Assembly: GCA_016201685.1 (NCBI GenBank)
Contig: JACQCJ010000025.1
Coordinates: forward strand, 1 to 24,975
Reading direction: 5' to 3'
DNA length: 24,975 nucleotides
Origin: Candidatus Peregrinibacteria bacterium
GTDB lineage: Bacteria; Patescibacteriota; Gracilibacteria; Peribacterales; Peribacteraceae
The position numbers were made by a program, and so were the translations under genes. This document shows positions 1 through 6,066 of the stretch, piece by piece. Below the pieces are notes generated by a model. That model was not told the origin of the DNA, made no database searches, and was given only the letters and a program-made list of their open reading frames with translations. Each line of letters begins with the position of its first letter. Position 1 is the stretch's first letter.

Positions 1-19
1 GATACCCCATACCATCGTC

Positions 20-1156
20 ATGCCCTCCTCCCGCCCCGACCCCCAAACCCTCATCGGCCAAGATCCAACAATTGTCCCCGCATCCCTTCAGCGCATTCTC
101 CAAGCGACGAAGAAAGTGGAATCGATCTGGATTGGACCGAAAGACGCAAAAAAACTGAATCCAGAAGATCTTGAGGCCTACGATCTCGCGCACAAGATCA
201 TGGCGCACCTGTGCATCCAAGCGCCGACCAAACACAAGTCCGGACATCCCGGCGGTCCTCTCTCTGCCTTCACATTCGCGTACGTTGTCCGCAGGCGTCG
301 TGACCTCGCCATCGATGAACCGCTGCGGTATTCGGCCGGACACTTGAGCCTCCTCGCCTACGGCCTCGATTGGCTGCTAGGTACCGAAGGCAGAGACCCG
401 CGATTGGCATCTCCTCAAACGATCATCGATAATTTCCGCATCCCCGCAGGACTTCCTGGTCACGTGGAAGCCGGCATCGGCACCGTGCCATTTGGATCCG
501 GACCTCTTGGAAAAGGTGTCAGCAACGCGCTCGGAGCGGCGTTCGGATTGAAGTACCAAAAACTCCCCGGCACCGTCGACGTCCTGATGGGCGACGGCGA
601 CAGCCAAGAAGGGCAAATCATGGAGGCATTCCGGCTGGCGTCACATTTGAAAACGGACAATCTCATCGTTCACGGAGACTTCAATGATATCCAGCTTTCG
701 GATCTTCCGTCGAAGACCGTCGCCGCGGATTTCGCCTCCATTGCCGCCTCCTGTGGCTGGCGCGTCATCGAAGTGCAGAACGGCAACGATCCCGGGCAAG
801 TGACGGCCGCACTCGACCTTGCGGATTCTTTCATCAATTCTGGATCGCCCATCTGCATCTGCTACTACACGACGATGGGCCACGGCGTTCGGATCATGGA
901 AGAAGGATCGACGACGGGGAAAGCGAATTACCACGGCTCCCCGCTCAAGGATGACGTCGCCGCCGAAGCATTGAAGGAACTGCCGCCGCTCGAGGAACTC
1001 GTGAAGAAATACGAACCTCATCGCAGAAAATTCGCAATTCGCAATTCGCAATTCGCGCGCAGACTCTTCCCCCTCCCCCGAAGCTCGAGCGCACGATCAC
1101 GACCGAAAAAGGAGCGGCCAGGCAGGATTTCGGCGCGATCCATATCAAGAATTTGA
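20..1156 (+). CDS. tkt: Transketolase, N-terminal (TPP-binding) half
   Basis: Transketolase (EC 2.2.1.1) moves two-carbon ketol units in the non-oxidative pentose phosphate pathway, using thiamine diphosphate in the cytoplasm. Visible motifs: KSGHPGGPLS near residue 74, AGHLSLLAYGLDWLLG, GTVPFGSGPLGKGVSNALG, and the TPP/Mg site starting MGDGDSQEGQ and closing at FNDIQL near residue 224. This half ends with the PP-domain; the Pyr domain follows in another frame. Real homology fades at about residue 335, where a 7-bp tandem repeat (1031-1057) is read as an Arg/Ser-rich tail up to a TGA at 1154-1156. The ATG at 20 is the first in the window, but the frame is open to the left edge, so a start further upstream is possible. 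Family assignment is firm. Whether the two halves are separate subunits or a frameshifted single gene is discussed under findings. Confidence 0.85.
   Translation: MPSSRPDPQTLIGQDPTIVPASLQRILQATKKVESIWIGPKDAKKLNPEDLEAYDLAHKIMAHLCIQAPTKHKSGHPGGPLSAFTFAYVVRRRRDLAIDEPLRYSAGHLSLLAYGLDWLLGTEGRDPRLASPQTIIDNFRIPAGLPGHVEAGIGTVPFGSGPLGKGVSNALGAAFGLKYQKLPGTVDVLMGDGDSQEGQIMEAFRLASHLKTDNLIVHGDFNDIQLSDLPSKTVAADFASIAASCGWRVIEVQNGNDPGQVTAALDLADSFINSGSPICICYYTTMGHGVRIMEEGSTTGKANYHGSPLKDDVAAEALKELPPLEELVKKYEPHRRKFAIRNSQFARRLFPLPRSSSARSRPKKERPGRISARSISRI
1031..1057 (+). repeat. Heptanucleotide tandem repeat (TTCGCAA) at the transketolase frame junction
   Basis: Three exact copies of TTCGCAA (1031, 1038, 1045) are followed by a partial fourth, TTCGCG. 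The N-terminal half of transketolase is read in one frame before the repeat and the C-terminal half in another after it. One added unit, or two lost units, would put both halves in one frame. Confidence 0.9.
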
Positions 1157-2370
1157 TGAAAGCCGATTCACGCATCGTCGTGCTGCATGCCGACCTCGCG
1201 GGATCGGGGGGGTTCGACAAGGTCGCGAAAGACCCTTCGATAAACTCAGGGCAGGCTCCTTCGATGAACTCAGGGGGACAGTCGCGAGTGATCAACGTCG
1301 GCGTCGCGGAGGCGAACATGTGCATGATGGCGGCGGGGATGCGACAGGTCGGGCTGCTTCCGGTCACGTACACCTTCGCGGCATTCGGGACGAACGAAGC
1401 GCGGGCAAACGCGCGGCTGATCGACGTGAACTGCGGCCACACGCGCTGCGCGATCCTCAACGACTGCACGCATGCGGGGCTGAGTGTCGGCGAAGACGGC
1501 GAGACGCACCAGGAGCGCAATTATCTGAATCTTCCCTTCGACCACACGCAGGTGTGGATGCTCGCAGATTCGAATCAGGCCGCGGCGGCGGCGGAGAAAG
1601 GACTTCAGCTGATCGCACAGGGTGAGACGAGCGTGTACGTCTTCTTCCCACGCAGCGGACACGAGCAACTCAAGACTCCAAAGGGCGCAACCATCTATGG
1701 AAAGGATTACACGTTTGATGGGATGATGGACATCGTGCGCGGAGCGGGAGATGAAACCGACAACGTGACGATCATCGCGACGGGCATTCCCGTCCACGAT
1801 GCGATCGCGGCCGCAGACCGACTGTGGAACGAGGAGAAAATTCGCGCCCGTGTGTTGAATGTCTCCTGCATCCGACCGATCGATGCATCAGCGGTGATCC
1901 AGGCGGCCCTCGAAACGGCGCACATCGTCGTCGTGGAAGATCATCACAGCGAAGGAGGCCTCGCAACCCAAGTCGCCGACGTGATCGCGGACTTCCAGCT
2001 CCCCTGTTCCCTTCGTCGCCTCGGCGTCAACCACTACTTCCCTTCGGGTTCGGACAAAGATTTGAAGTTTCTCGCCGGTCTGGATGACGAGAGCATCGCG
2101 GATGCCGTTCAGGATGCCATCAAGGATGAAGTCTGTGGGAGCGAGGACGCGTTCGTCACTGCAGTCTTTGCGCTTGCGACGAATGCGAAGCTGAGCAGAT
2201 TCAAGAACTCAGTCCAGAGTTTCATCGATCGATTGAAATCGGATGCTTCGTACCTCAATGGACTTCGCGAGATCTGGAAGAAGAGGACGTGCCCTGTCGA
2301 GAAACTCCCGACGAACAAACAGCTGCGGGAGAAGCTGGGGGAGGAGACGATGCTTGGTGAAGAAAAATAA
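1156..2370 (+). CDS. tkt: Transketolase, C-terminal (Pyr plus C-terminal domain) half
   Basis: The motifs INVGVAEANM (with the catalytic Glu that activates TPP), FAAFGTNEARANARL and VGEDGETHQERNYL (GEDGPTHQ in most transketolases) identify the pyrimidine domain. The C-terminal domain follows, from about residue 180. The ATG at 1156 overlaps the TGA of the upstream half (TGATG). However, the same frame already encodes transketolase-like sequence before that ATG, from about 1081 (KLERTITTEKGAARQDFGAI), including the first helix of the Pyr domain. That argues for a broken single gene rather than two evolved subunits. A tandem 24-bp dispersed repeat lies in frame at about 1230-1272 (read as PSINSGQ then PSMNSGG), in the loop just before INVGVAE. 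After the usual C-terminal domain there is an extra charged helical tail of about 90 residues. The last codons are duplicated downstream at 3186-3208. Confidence 0.85.
   Translation: MKADSRIVVLHADLAGSGGFDKVAKDPSINSGQAPSMNSGGQSRVINVGVAEANMCMMAAGMRQVGLLPVTYTFAAFGTNEARANARLIDVNCGHTRCAILNDCTHAGLSVGEDGETHQERNYLNLPFDHTQVWMLADSNQAAAAAEKGLQLIAQGETSVYVFFPRSGHEQLKTPKGATIYGKDYTFDGMMDIVRGAGDETDNVTIIATGIPVHDAIAAADRLWNEEKIRARVLNVSCIRPIDASAVIQAALETAHIVVVEDHHSEGGLATQVADVIADFQLPCSLRRLGVNHYFPSGSDKDLKFLAGLDDESIADAVQDAIKDEVCGSEDAFVTAVFALATNAKLSRFKNSVQSFIDRLKSDASYLNGLREIWKKRTCPVEKLPTNKQLREKLGEETMLGEEK
1230..1272 (+). repeat. Two tandem copies of a ~24-bp dispersed repeat inside transketolase
   Basis: Two adjacent units of the form CCTTCGAT(A/G)AACTCAGGG lie in frame in the coding sequence. 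On the plus strand they read PSINSGQ/PSMNSGG and on the minus strand EFIEG. From general knowledge, repeats of this type (CTTCGACAAGCTCAGG and variants) occur dispersed in several environmental bacterial genomes. Here the repeat replaces a loop and does not break the frame. Confidence 0.7.
2341..2363 (+). repeat. Left 23-bp direct repeat of the PIN toxin cassette (transketolase 3' end)
   Basis: Identical to 3186-3208. It encodes E-E-T-M-L-G-E-(E/D) in the transketolase frame. This copy belongs to the complete gene, which then stops with TAA at 2368-2370. Confidence 0.9.
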
Positions 2371-2412
2371 GGACTATCGATGGAAGAGATTGCCTCGGAG
2401 GGCAAATGTGAG

Positions 2413-2418
2413 TACACT
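2413..2418 (+). promoter_or_regulatory. -10-like hexamer TACACT, six bases before the antitoxin ATG
   Basis: TACACT, GTTGCC, then ATG at 2425. The spacing is the same as at several other genes in this window, so transcription probably starts at or next to the A of the ATG. No convincing -35 is seen. Confidence 0.5.
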
Positions 2419-2424
2419 GTTGCC

Positions 2425-2736
2425 ATGAAGAAGGAATCGTCAAAGGCTTCCCCGCTCGAACGATCTGCCACCGTCAGGGCGAAGGATCTCCCCGCGACCG
2501 AACGTCGGTGGATAGCTGCCGTTCTCCATGTCGACTTGGCGGATGATGATGAGTTCACGGTGATCTTGCATCGGCCGATCATCCACGTTCCAAGCCCCGC
2601 GCAACGCGATGCGGCTCGCGAAGGCCTTTCGACCGTCCTGAATCACCTGCACGAGAGAATGAGCGGCGCCAACGAAGAGGAGGTAGACGCAGCCATTGAA
2701 GACTCGTTTCGGGACATGCGTTCCCGCAAACTCTGA
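2425..2736 (+). CDS. Probable antitoxin of a PIN-domain toxin
   Basis: A 103-residue hydrophilic protein immediately upstream of a PIN-family toxin. Its TGA overlaps the toxin ATG by one base (TGATG), a typical toxin-antitoxin coupling. The role is inferred from position and size; no DNA-binding motif is evident. The middle (WIAAVLHVDLADDDEFTVIL) could form a beta-rich core, and the end (NHLHERMSGANEEEVDAAIE) is helical and acidic, as in antitoxins that wrap a PIN toxin. An in-frame ATG lies at 2380, but I prefer 2425 because a TACACT hexamer sits exactly six bases upstream. The pair lies inside a segment bracketed by a 23-bp duplication of the transketolase 3' end. Confidence 0.6.
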   Translation: MKKESSKASPLERSATVRAKDLPATERRWIAAVLHVDLADDDEFTVILHRPIIHVPSPAQRDAAREGLSTVLNHLHERMSGANEEEVDAAIEDSFRDMRSRKL

Positions 2737-3179
2737 TGAGAGTCACGTGTGACGCCAATGTGTTGGTGAGAGCGGCGCTGCACCCAGATGGTCTGGCAGC
2801 TGCCATTCTCAAGCTTTCGATCAGCCCGCCTCACGTGCTTGTTCTCTCTCCCTTGATCCTCGACCACGTTGGCCGGGCGCTTCGCTACCCGCGCATTCAG
2901 AAGCACTATGCACTGCCCGATCGGGACATCCAAGCCTAACTGCAGCATCTGGAGGATGTGTCTGATGTGGTGCTCGTCCCGACGATTGTGCCGGTCATCC
3001 TCTCCGATCCGGATGACGATGCAGTCGTGGCGACGGCGGTCGATGGAAAAGCCAACATCATCGCAACCCGCGATCACCACTTTGCCGCCCCGGCTGTTGT
3101 CTCCTACTGTGCGGACCGCGGCATCCGCATTCTTGCGGACATCCAGCTCATCCGGGAGCTGCGATCCGCCATTCCCTGA
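2736..3179 (+). pseudogene. PIN-domain toxin (COG1569-like), interrupted by an in-frame TAA
   Basis: PIN toxins are small Mg-dependent RNases that cleave tRNA, rRNA or mRNA when the antitoxin is lost. The reading frame starts RVTCDANVLV (first acidic residue) and continues SPLILDHVGRALRYPRI. After codon 67 there is a TAA at 2937-2939. The same frame then resumes as LQHLEDVSDVVLV and carries the conserved SDPDDDAVVATAVDGKANI and IIATRDHHF motifs, ending at TGA 3177-3179. Read through, it is 147 codons, the normal length of the family. In relatives the TAA position usually holds a Tyr or Phe codon (my recollection), so one substitution explains it. As read, the product lacks the second half of the active site and should be dead unless the stop is suppressed or is a sequencing error. 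The frame itself is otherwise undamaged, so the change looks recent. Confidence 0.75.
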
Positions 3180-3185
3180 TTCTGC

Positions 3186-3208
3186 GAGGAGACGATGCTT
3201 GGTGAAGA
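3186..3208 (+). repeat. Right 23-bp direct repeat of the PIN cassette (orphan transketolase 3' end)
   Basis: Exact copy of 2341-2363. In the transketolase frame it continues D-A-stop (TGA at 3213-3215), so it looks like the original end of the transketolase gene displaced by the toxin cassette. Confidence 0.85.
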
Positions 3209-3216
3209 CGCATGAC

Positions 3217-3483
3217 TTAATTTTCGGAATATTTTCGCGCCATTGCCGCAGAAAGTTTCGTGAAGCATGCGGGGCAATCGGAGAAATGAACGAAGAGGCG
3301 CTGACGCTCAGTACTCATCTTTACTTCGATTCTCTGTGACACGAATTCCCAGACTTTTTTTCCTGTTTCTGGGGCAACGCATTCCTCAGGGACTGTTATC
3401 TTCTCACTCTTTTCTGGGGGGGTTATCAAAATTGTACCCTTCCCAACATTCCGCACAAGTACTTCGTCGAAGGAATTCACCAA
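3217..3483 (-). CDS. Hypothetical 88-residue protein
   Basis: I do not recognise this protein. It starts with TTG at 3483 (no ATG is available near the start) and ends at TAA. Near the C-terminus it has a C-x-x-C pair in SDCPACFTKLS, and before that a charged stretch (VWEFVSQRIEVKMS). The start lies within or beside the orphan copy of the GHKL ATPase 3' end. It may therefore be the gene that once followed the ATPase, or a 5'-truncated remnant. It is convergent with the transketolase and PIN genes. Codon use is somewhat more AT-rich than that of its neighbours. The open frame and plausible composition support it; the lack of a good start weakens it. Confidence 0.35.
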   Translation of the reverse strand: MVNSFDEVLVRNVGKGTILITPPEKSEKITVPEECVAPETGKKVWEFVSQRIEVKMSTERQRLFVHFSDCPACFTKLSAAMARKYSEN

Positions 3484-3511
3484 CTATTCGTCAGCAGCCG
3501 GTTCTGCATTT
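3479..3511 (+). repeat. Left 33-bp direct repeat of the Fic cassette (orphan GHKL ATPase 3' end)
   Basis: Matches 4429-4461 at 32 of 33 bases. On the minus strand it reads M-Q-N-R-L-L-T-N-S-W-stop, the same C-terminus as the ATPase gene (…T-D-S-W-stop), but there is no ATPase sequence upstream of it. Confidence 0.9.
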
Positions 3512-3546
3512 TGAGAGATGTCGACGACGAACAAGCAGCCGCACGA

Positions 3547-3552
3547 TATACT
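3547..3552 (+). promoter_or_regulatory. -10-like TATACT, six bases before the fic ATG
   Basis: TATACT, CGGAGC, then ATG at 3559. This predicts a leaderless transcript and decides the start codon against an in-frame TTG at 3511. Confidence 0.55.
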
Positions 3553-3558
3553 CGGAGC

Positions 3559-4221
3559 ATGACGAAGAGAAATCACCGAAGTGGATCGCGCTATAACGTC
3601 GGCGGCAGCGAGAATGAGTACATGGATAAAGCACAGAGAGTGCTCAAGAACAAAAAGGGCATCAAGATCCTCGAAGATTTGCAGATAGCAGAAGAGGATG
3701 CATTGGTTGCTGCGTACCGTATTCTTTTTGGAGAAATCCGTGCTCAAGCTCTACTCACTACTGTTCTCATCGGCCATATTCATGAGACGATTTTCGGCGA
3801 GCTCTACGATTGGGCCGGACGATGGCGGACGGTTAGGATCAGCAAGCCTGGAGTGATGTGGCCGCCTCCAGATTTTCTTGAGGAGGCGATGCAGGAATTC
3901 GAGCGCAATGTCCTCGCCAAATATCCTGCACGGTCGCTTCAGTCCGATGAGCAATTCTGCCGTGCCATGGGGCATATCCAAGGCGAATTTCTGGCAATTC
4001 ATCCCTTCCGTGAAGGAAACGCCCGCACGATCAAGCTTCTGACGGACATTCTTGCAACCCAAACGCGGAGACCGATCCTCAGGTACGACACGAGTCCACG
4101 AGGAAGGAGGCTCTACATTGCCGCTGCCAGCGTTGCGCTCGTAGAGAAAAATTATGAGCCGATGATGATCATCGTTTCCGAAGGGCTCGAGAGAGCTATG
4201 CGTTTCGTTCCAATTCCTTGA
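3559..4221 (+). CDS. fic: Fic/DOC-family AMP-transferase toxin
   Basis: Fic enzymes transfer AMP (sometimes phosphate or UMP) to target proteins; toxin versions act on DNA gyrase/topoisomerase IV or EF-Tu. The active-site loop is HPFREGNAR at residues 148-156. It holds the catalytic His, the Glu that binds Mg, and Arg; Ala replaces the usual second Gly of GNGR. Upstream is the characteristic IFGELYDWAGRWRTV (about 79-93), and before that VLKNKKGI near residue 28, as in short Fic toxins. There is no inhibitory helix within the 220-residue protein, so it should need a separate antitoxin. That is most likely the 58-residue gene on the opposite strand, whose 3' end overlaps by 26 bp. The start is set by TATACT six bases upstream. 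The gene sits in a ~950-bp segment bracketed by 33-bp copies of the GHKL ATPase 3' end. Confidence 0.88.
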   Translation: MTKRNHRSGSRYNVGGSENEYMDKAQRVLKNKKGIKILEDLQIAEEDALVAAYRILFGEIRAQALLTTVLIGHIHETIFGELYDWAGRWRTVRISKPGVMWPPPDFLEEAMQEFERNVLAKYPARSLQSDEQFCRAMGHIQGEFLAIHPFREGNARTIKLLTDILATQTRRPILRYDTSPRGRRLYIAAASVALVEKNYEPMMIIVSEGLERAMRFVPIP

Positions 4222-4372
4222 TCATCCTCTGTCGACGGTGTTTACCAAACGGCGGCAAACCTTCGATGATGCTATTTCGCTCCGCGGCATCGACGATGCG
4301 GGCCGCGCGCTCGTTCTTCTTTCGAAGGAACGGCGAATGCTCCCACAAAGTGGCTCTTTTTCCGAATGTCAT
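4196..4372 (-). CDS. VbhA-like antitoxin of the Fic protein (58 aa)
   Basis: A short gene easily missed because of its size. The protein begins MTFGKRATLWEHSPFLRKKN and then has AARIVDAAERNSIIEGLPPF. The segment NSIIEGLPPF resembles the inhibitory helix of Fic antitoxins ([S/T]xxxE[G/N]; VbhA-type proteins commonly show S-x-x-(L/I)-E-G-L-x-P). The Glu would contact the Fic active-site Arg (R156) and block productive ATP binding. The residue four before Glu is Asn here instead of Ser/Thr, with Ser at minus three. A TATACT hexamer lies exactly six bases before the ATG. The gene is convergent with fic and overlaps its last 26 bp. Known FicA/FicT pairs are normally co-directional with the antitoxin first, so this arrangement is unusual. 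The family call rests on motif and position only. Confidence 0.7.
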   Translation of the reverse strand: MTFGKRATLWEHSPFLRKKNERAARIVDAAERNSIIEGLPPFGKHRRQRMIKELERNA

Positions 4373-4378
4373 GAATCC

Positions 4379-4384
4379 AGTATA
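4379..4384 (-). promoter_or_regulatory. -10-like TATACT before the VbhA-like antitoxin
   Basis: On the minus strand: TATACT, GGATTC, ATG (4372). Same hexamer and same spacing as the fic promoter on the other strand. Confidence 0.55.
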
Positions 4385-4426
4385 TCACAAACAGAAACTT
4401 GCTGAGGGAAAATCCATCCAAAAATT

Positions 4427-5929
4427 TTACCAACTATCCGTCAGCAGCCGGTTCTGCATTTCAAACGCCCGCCGGATGTCGCCTGAGGAGAGGAGGAGTG
4501 AGACTTGCTGCGAGAGGAGATACGTGAGATAGAACGCGAGCATCTCCTGCCCCCGTTCGGCCTGCTTGCGATAGAGCGGATGGTCGACATTGATGTAGAC
4601 GACGCCGCCCTCGGTGAACGCGGCCGGAGAACCCCGCCCAAATCCGTCGAGTGCGCACGTGATGCCCGTGCCGCCGATCATCATCTTGCGGGCCACGACC
4701 GTCTTCCCCTGGAGATTGCGGACGCGAACTTTCTTCGGCGGAGGTTCTTTCACGTCTGATCCATCGGAAGGATTCTGAGAATTCGAGGGTGATGTTCCAT
4801 TCATCTGCACTTGCATCGCGTCGACCGTGCCGCCTTCTCCTTCATACGCGTTCGGCGCCATGGCCGCGTCACTGGAAACTCCCGCGCCGCTTTCGTCGAT
4901 TTCGCCTGTTCCCGAGAGTAATGGCGGGGCAATGTCGGGGTTGCGCCTGATCGCCCGCCGCATGCGCGTGAGCGTGTCCTTGAGCGTCTCATCGGCTTTC
5001 TGCTTCTCCCTGCGCTCGGCGATATCCTTGAGCTGGCGGCTGATATGGAGGAGTTCTTTATGGAGGACAGCGACAAACACGCGGTACTCGGGGACATCGG
5101 TGATGAAGCGGCTTCGGTCGCTTGTGATCGGGAGGAAATCCGCGGAGATCCGTCCGCGGAGACGAGCGAGGACGGGCAGATCGAACCCGAAGGTGCTGCG
5201 ACAGATGACGACTCCGCGGACGACGCACTCGATGCCGGCGTCCTCTGGCTTGCGCGGCGCGTGCAGAGGGAGAATGAGCTCGCCGCGGATGGGGCCGAAT
5301 ACGGTCGAGGCTTCGATGAGAAATTTTCTGCCGGGGATGATCGTCGCTTCGATCCTTCGATCGTTGAGGAGGATCGTGAAATTCGGATCGTTGAGCGGCA
5401 TTCGCTCGCGCAGGAAGCGTTCGATATCCGGCAGCGCGAAGATGCGATTGAGCTGCTCAAGAATCACCGTCGTGCCGTCGGATTCCTCTTCATCGGGGTC
5501 ACGACGCGTGAGCGGAACGTTCCATTCTTGATTGATATTCCACGAGCTCTTGTCGAAGACCACTTCCGCCGCGAAGTCGCTGCGCTGGGTTCGGACCTTG
5601 AAGCGCTCGCAGGCGGTGAGGACGGCGAATTTGCCAATGCCGAATTGCCCGATGCGCGTGCGCCCGAAGCGCGGAGAGAGCGGCGCGTTCTTCTTATTCT
5701 GCGAACCGATGGTGAAGAATTCGCGCAACCCTTCCTCGTCCATCCCCCACCCATCATCCCGCACGCTGATTGTTTCCGGCGTCACTTCGATCCACACGTG
5801 CCGCGCGTCGGCATCGTACGCATTGGAGACGAGTTCGCGCAAAAGCTCGAGGCTCTCGCCGTAGAGCTTCTCCCCGAGCGTCACGAGATGCGATTTGTCG
5901 AAGCGGATTTGGATGGTATCGGCGGACAT
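4427..5929 (-). CDS. GHKL (Bergerat-fold) ATPase, HSP90/MORC-like
   Basis: A 500-residue protein with a GHKL ATP-binding fold. N-box ELVSNAYDADA (32-42) has the Mg-binding Asn36; D-D-G-W-G-M-D (58-64) is the adenine-binding box; GQFGIGK (94-100) forms the ATP lid. This looks like stand-alone HSP90/MORC-type ATPases rather than histidine kinases: there is no sensor or H-box. A second domain (about 200-290) resembles the transducer region. A charged coiled segment follows (KDIAERREKQKADETLKDTL), then a low-complexity linker rich in Gly, Ser and Asn, and a C-terminal domain (about 390-500). Cellular role unknown; chromosome maintenance or defence are possible. The start is supported by CATACT six bases before the ATG. 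The last 33 bp, including the first base of the stop, are duplicated at 3479-3511, on the far side of the Fic cassette. Confidence 0.8.
   Translation of the reverse strand: MSADTIQIRFDKSHLVTLGEKLYGESLELLRELVSNAYDADARHVWIEVTPETISVRDDGWGMDEEGLREFFTIGSQNKKNAPLSPRFGRTRIGQFGIGKFAVLTACERFKVRTQRSDFAAEVVFDKSSWNINQEWNVPLTRRDPDEEESDGTTVILEQLNRIFALPDIERFLRERMPLNDPNFTILLNDRRIEATIIPGRKFLIEASTVFGPIRGELILPLHAPRKPEDAGIECVVRGVVICRSTFGFDLPVLARLRGRISADFLPITSDRSRFITDVPEYRVFVAVLHKELLHISRQLKDIAERREKQKADETLKDTLTRMRRAIRRNPDIAPPLLSGTGEIDESGAGVSSDAAMAPNAYEGEGGTVDAMQVQMNGTSPSNSQNPSDGSDVKEPPPKKVRVRNLQGKTVVARKMMIGGTGITCALDGFGRGSPAAFTEGGVVYINVDHPLYRKQAERGQEMLAFYLTYLLSQQVSLLLSSGDIRRAFEMQNRLLTDSW
4429..4461 (+). repeat. Right 33-bp direct repeat of the Fic cassette (3' end of the intact GHKL gene)
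   Basis: The copy inside the complete ATPase gene; see 3479-3511. The single difference is C here versus T at the matching position 3488. Confidence 0.9.
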
Positions 5930-5935
5930 GAACAG

Positions 5936-5941
5936 AGTATG
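5936..5941 (-). promoter_or_regulatory. -10-like CATACT before the GHKL ATPase
   Basis: On the minus strand: CATACT, CTGTTC, ATG (5929). It lies in the 137-bp divergent region shared with the helicase gene. Confidence 0.45.
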
Positions 5942-6066
5942 AAATGTTCACATTGAAATGACAATGGAAAGAAAAATTAGCATATCACCCCGAGCCCGTC
6001 GAGGGGCGACATGCGTTCAGGAATCTTTTTTGGATATGCTCGTGAGAAGGTCTACCATTCCCTCCC

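Noticed and set aside
2736..3179. Alternative genetic code (stop codon reassigned) as explanation for the PIN interruption
   Set aside because: The codon is TAA, while the known CPR recoding concerns TGA; many genes here end properly at both TAA and TGA.
3511..3558. TTG start for fic at 3511
   Set aside because: It overlaps the orphan ATPase 3' end and the promoter hexamer TATACT; the ATG at 3559 fits the spacing rule.
5045..5956. 303-codon plus-strand frame opposite the GHKL ATPase
   Set aside because: The minus-strand ATPase has clear N, G1 and G2 boxes; the plus frame shows none of the features of a real protein.
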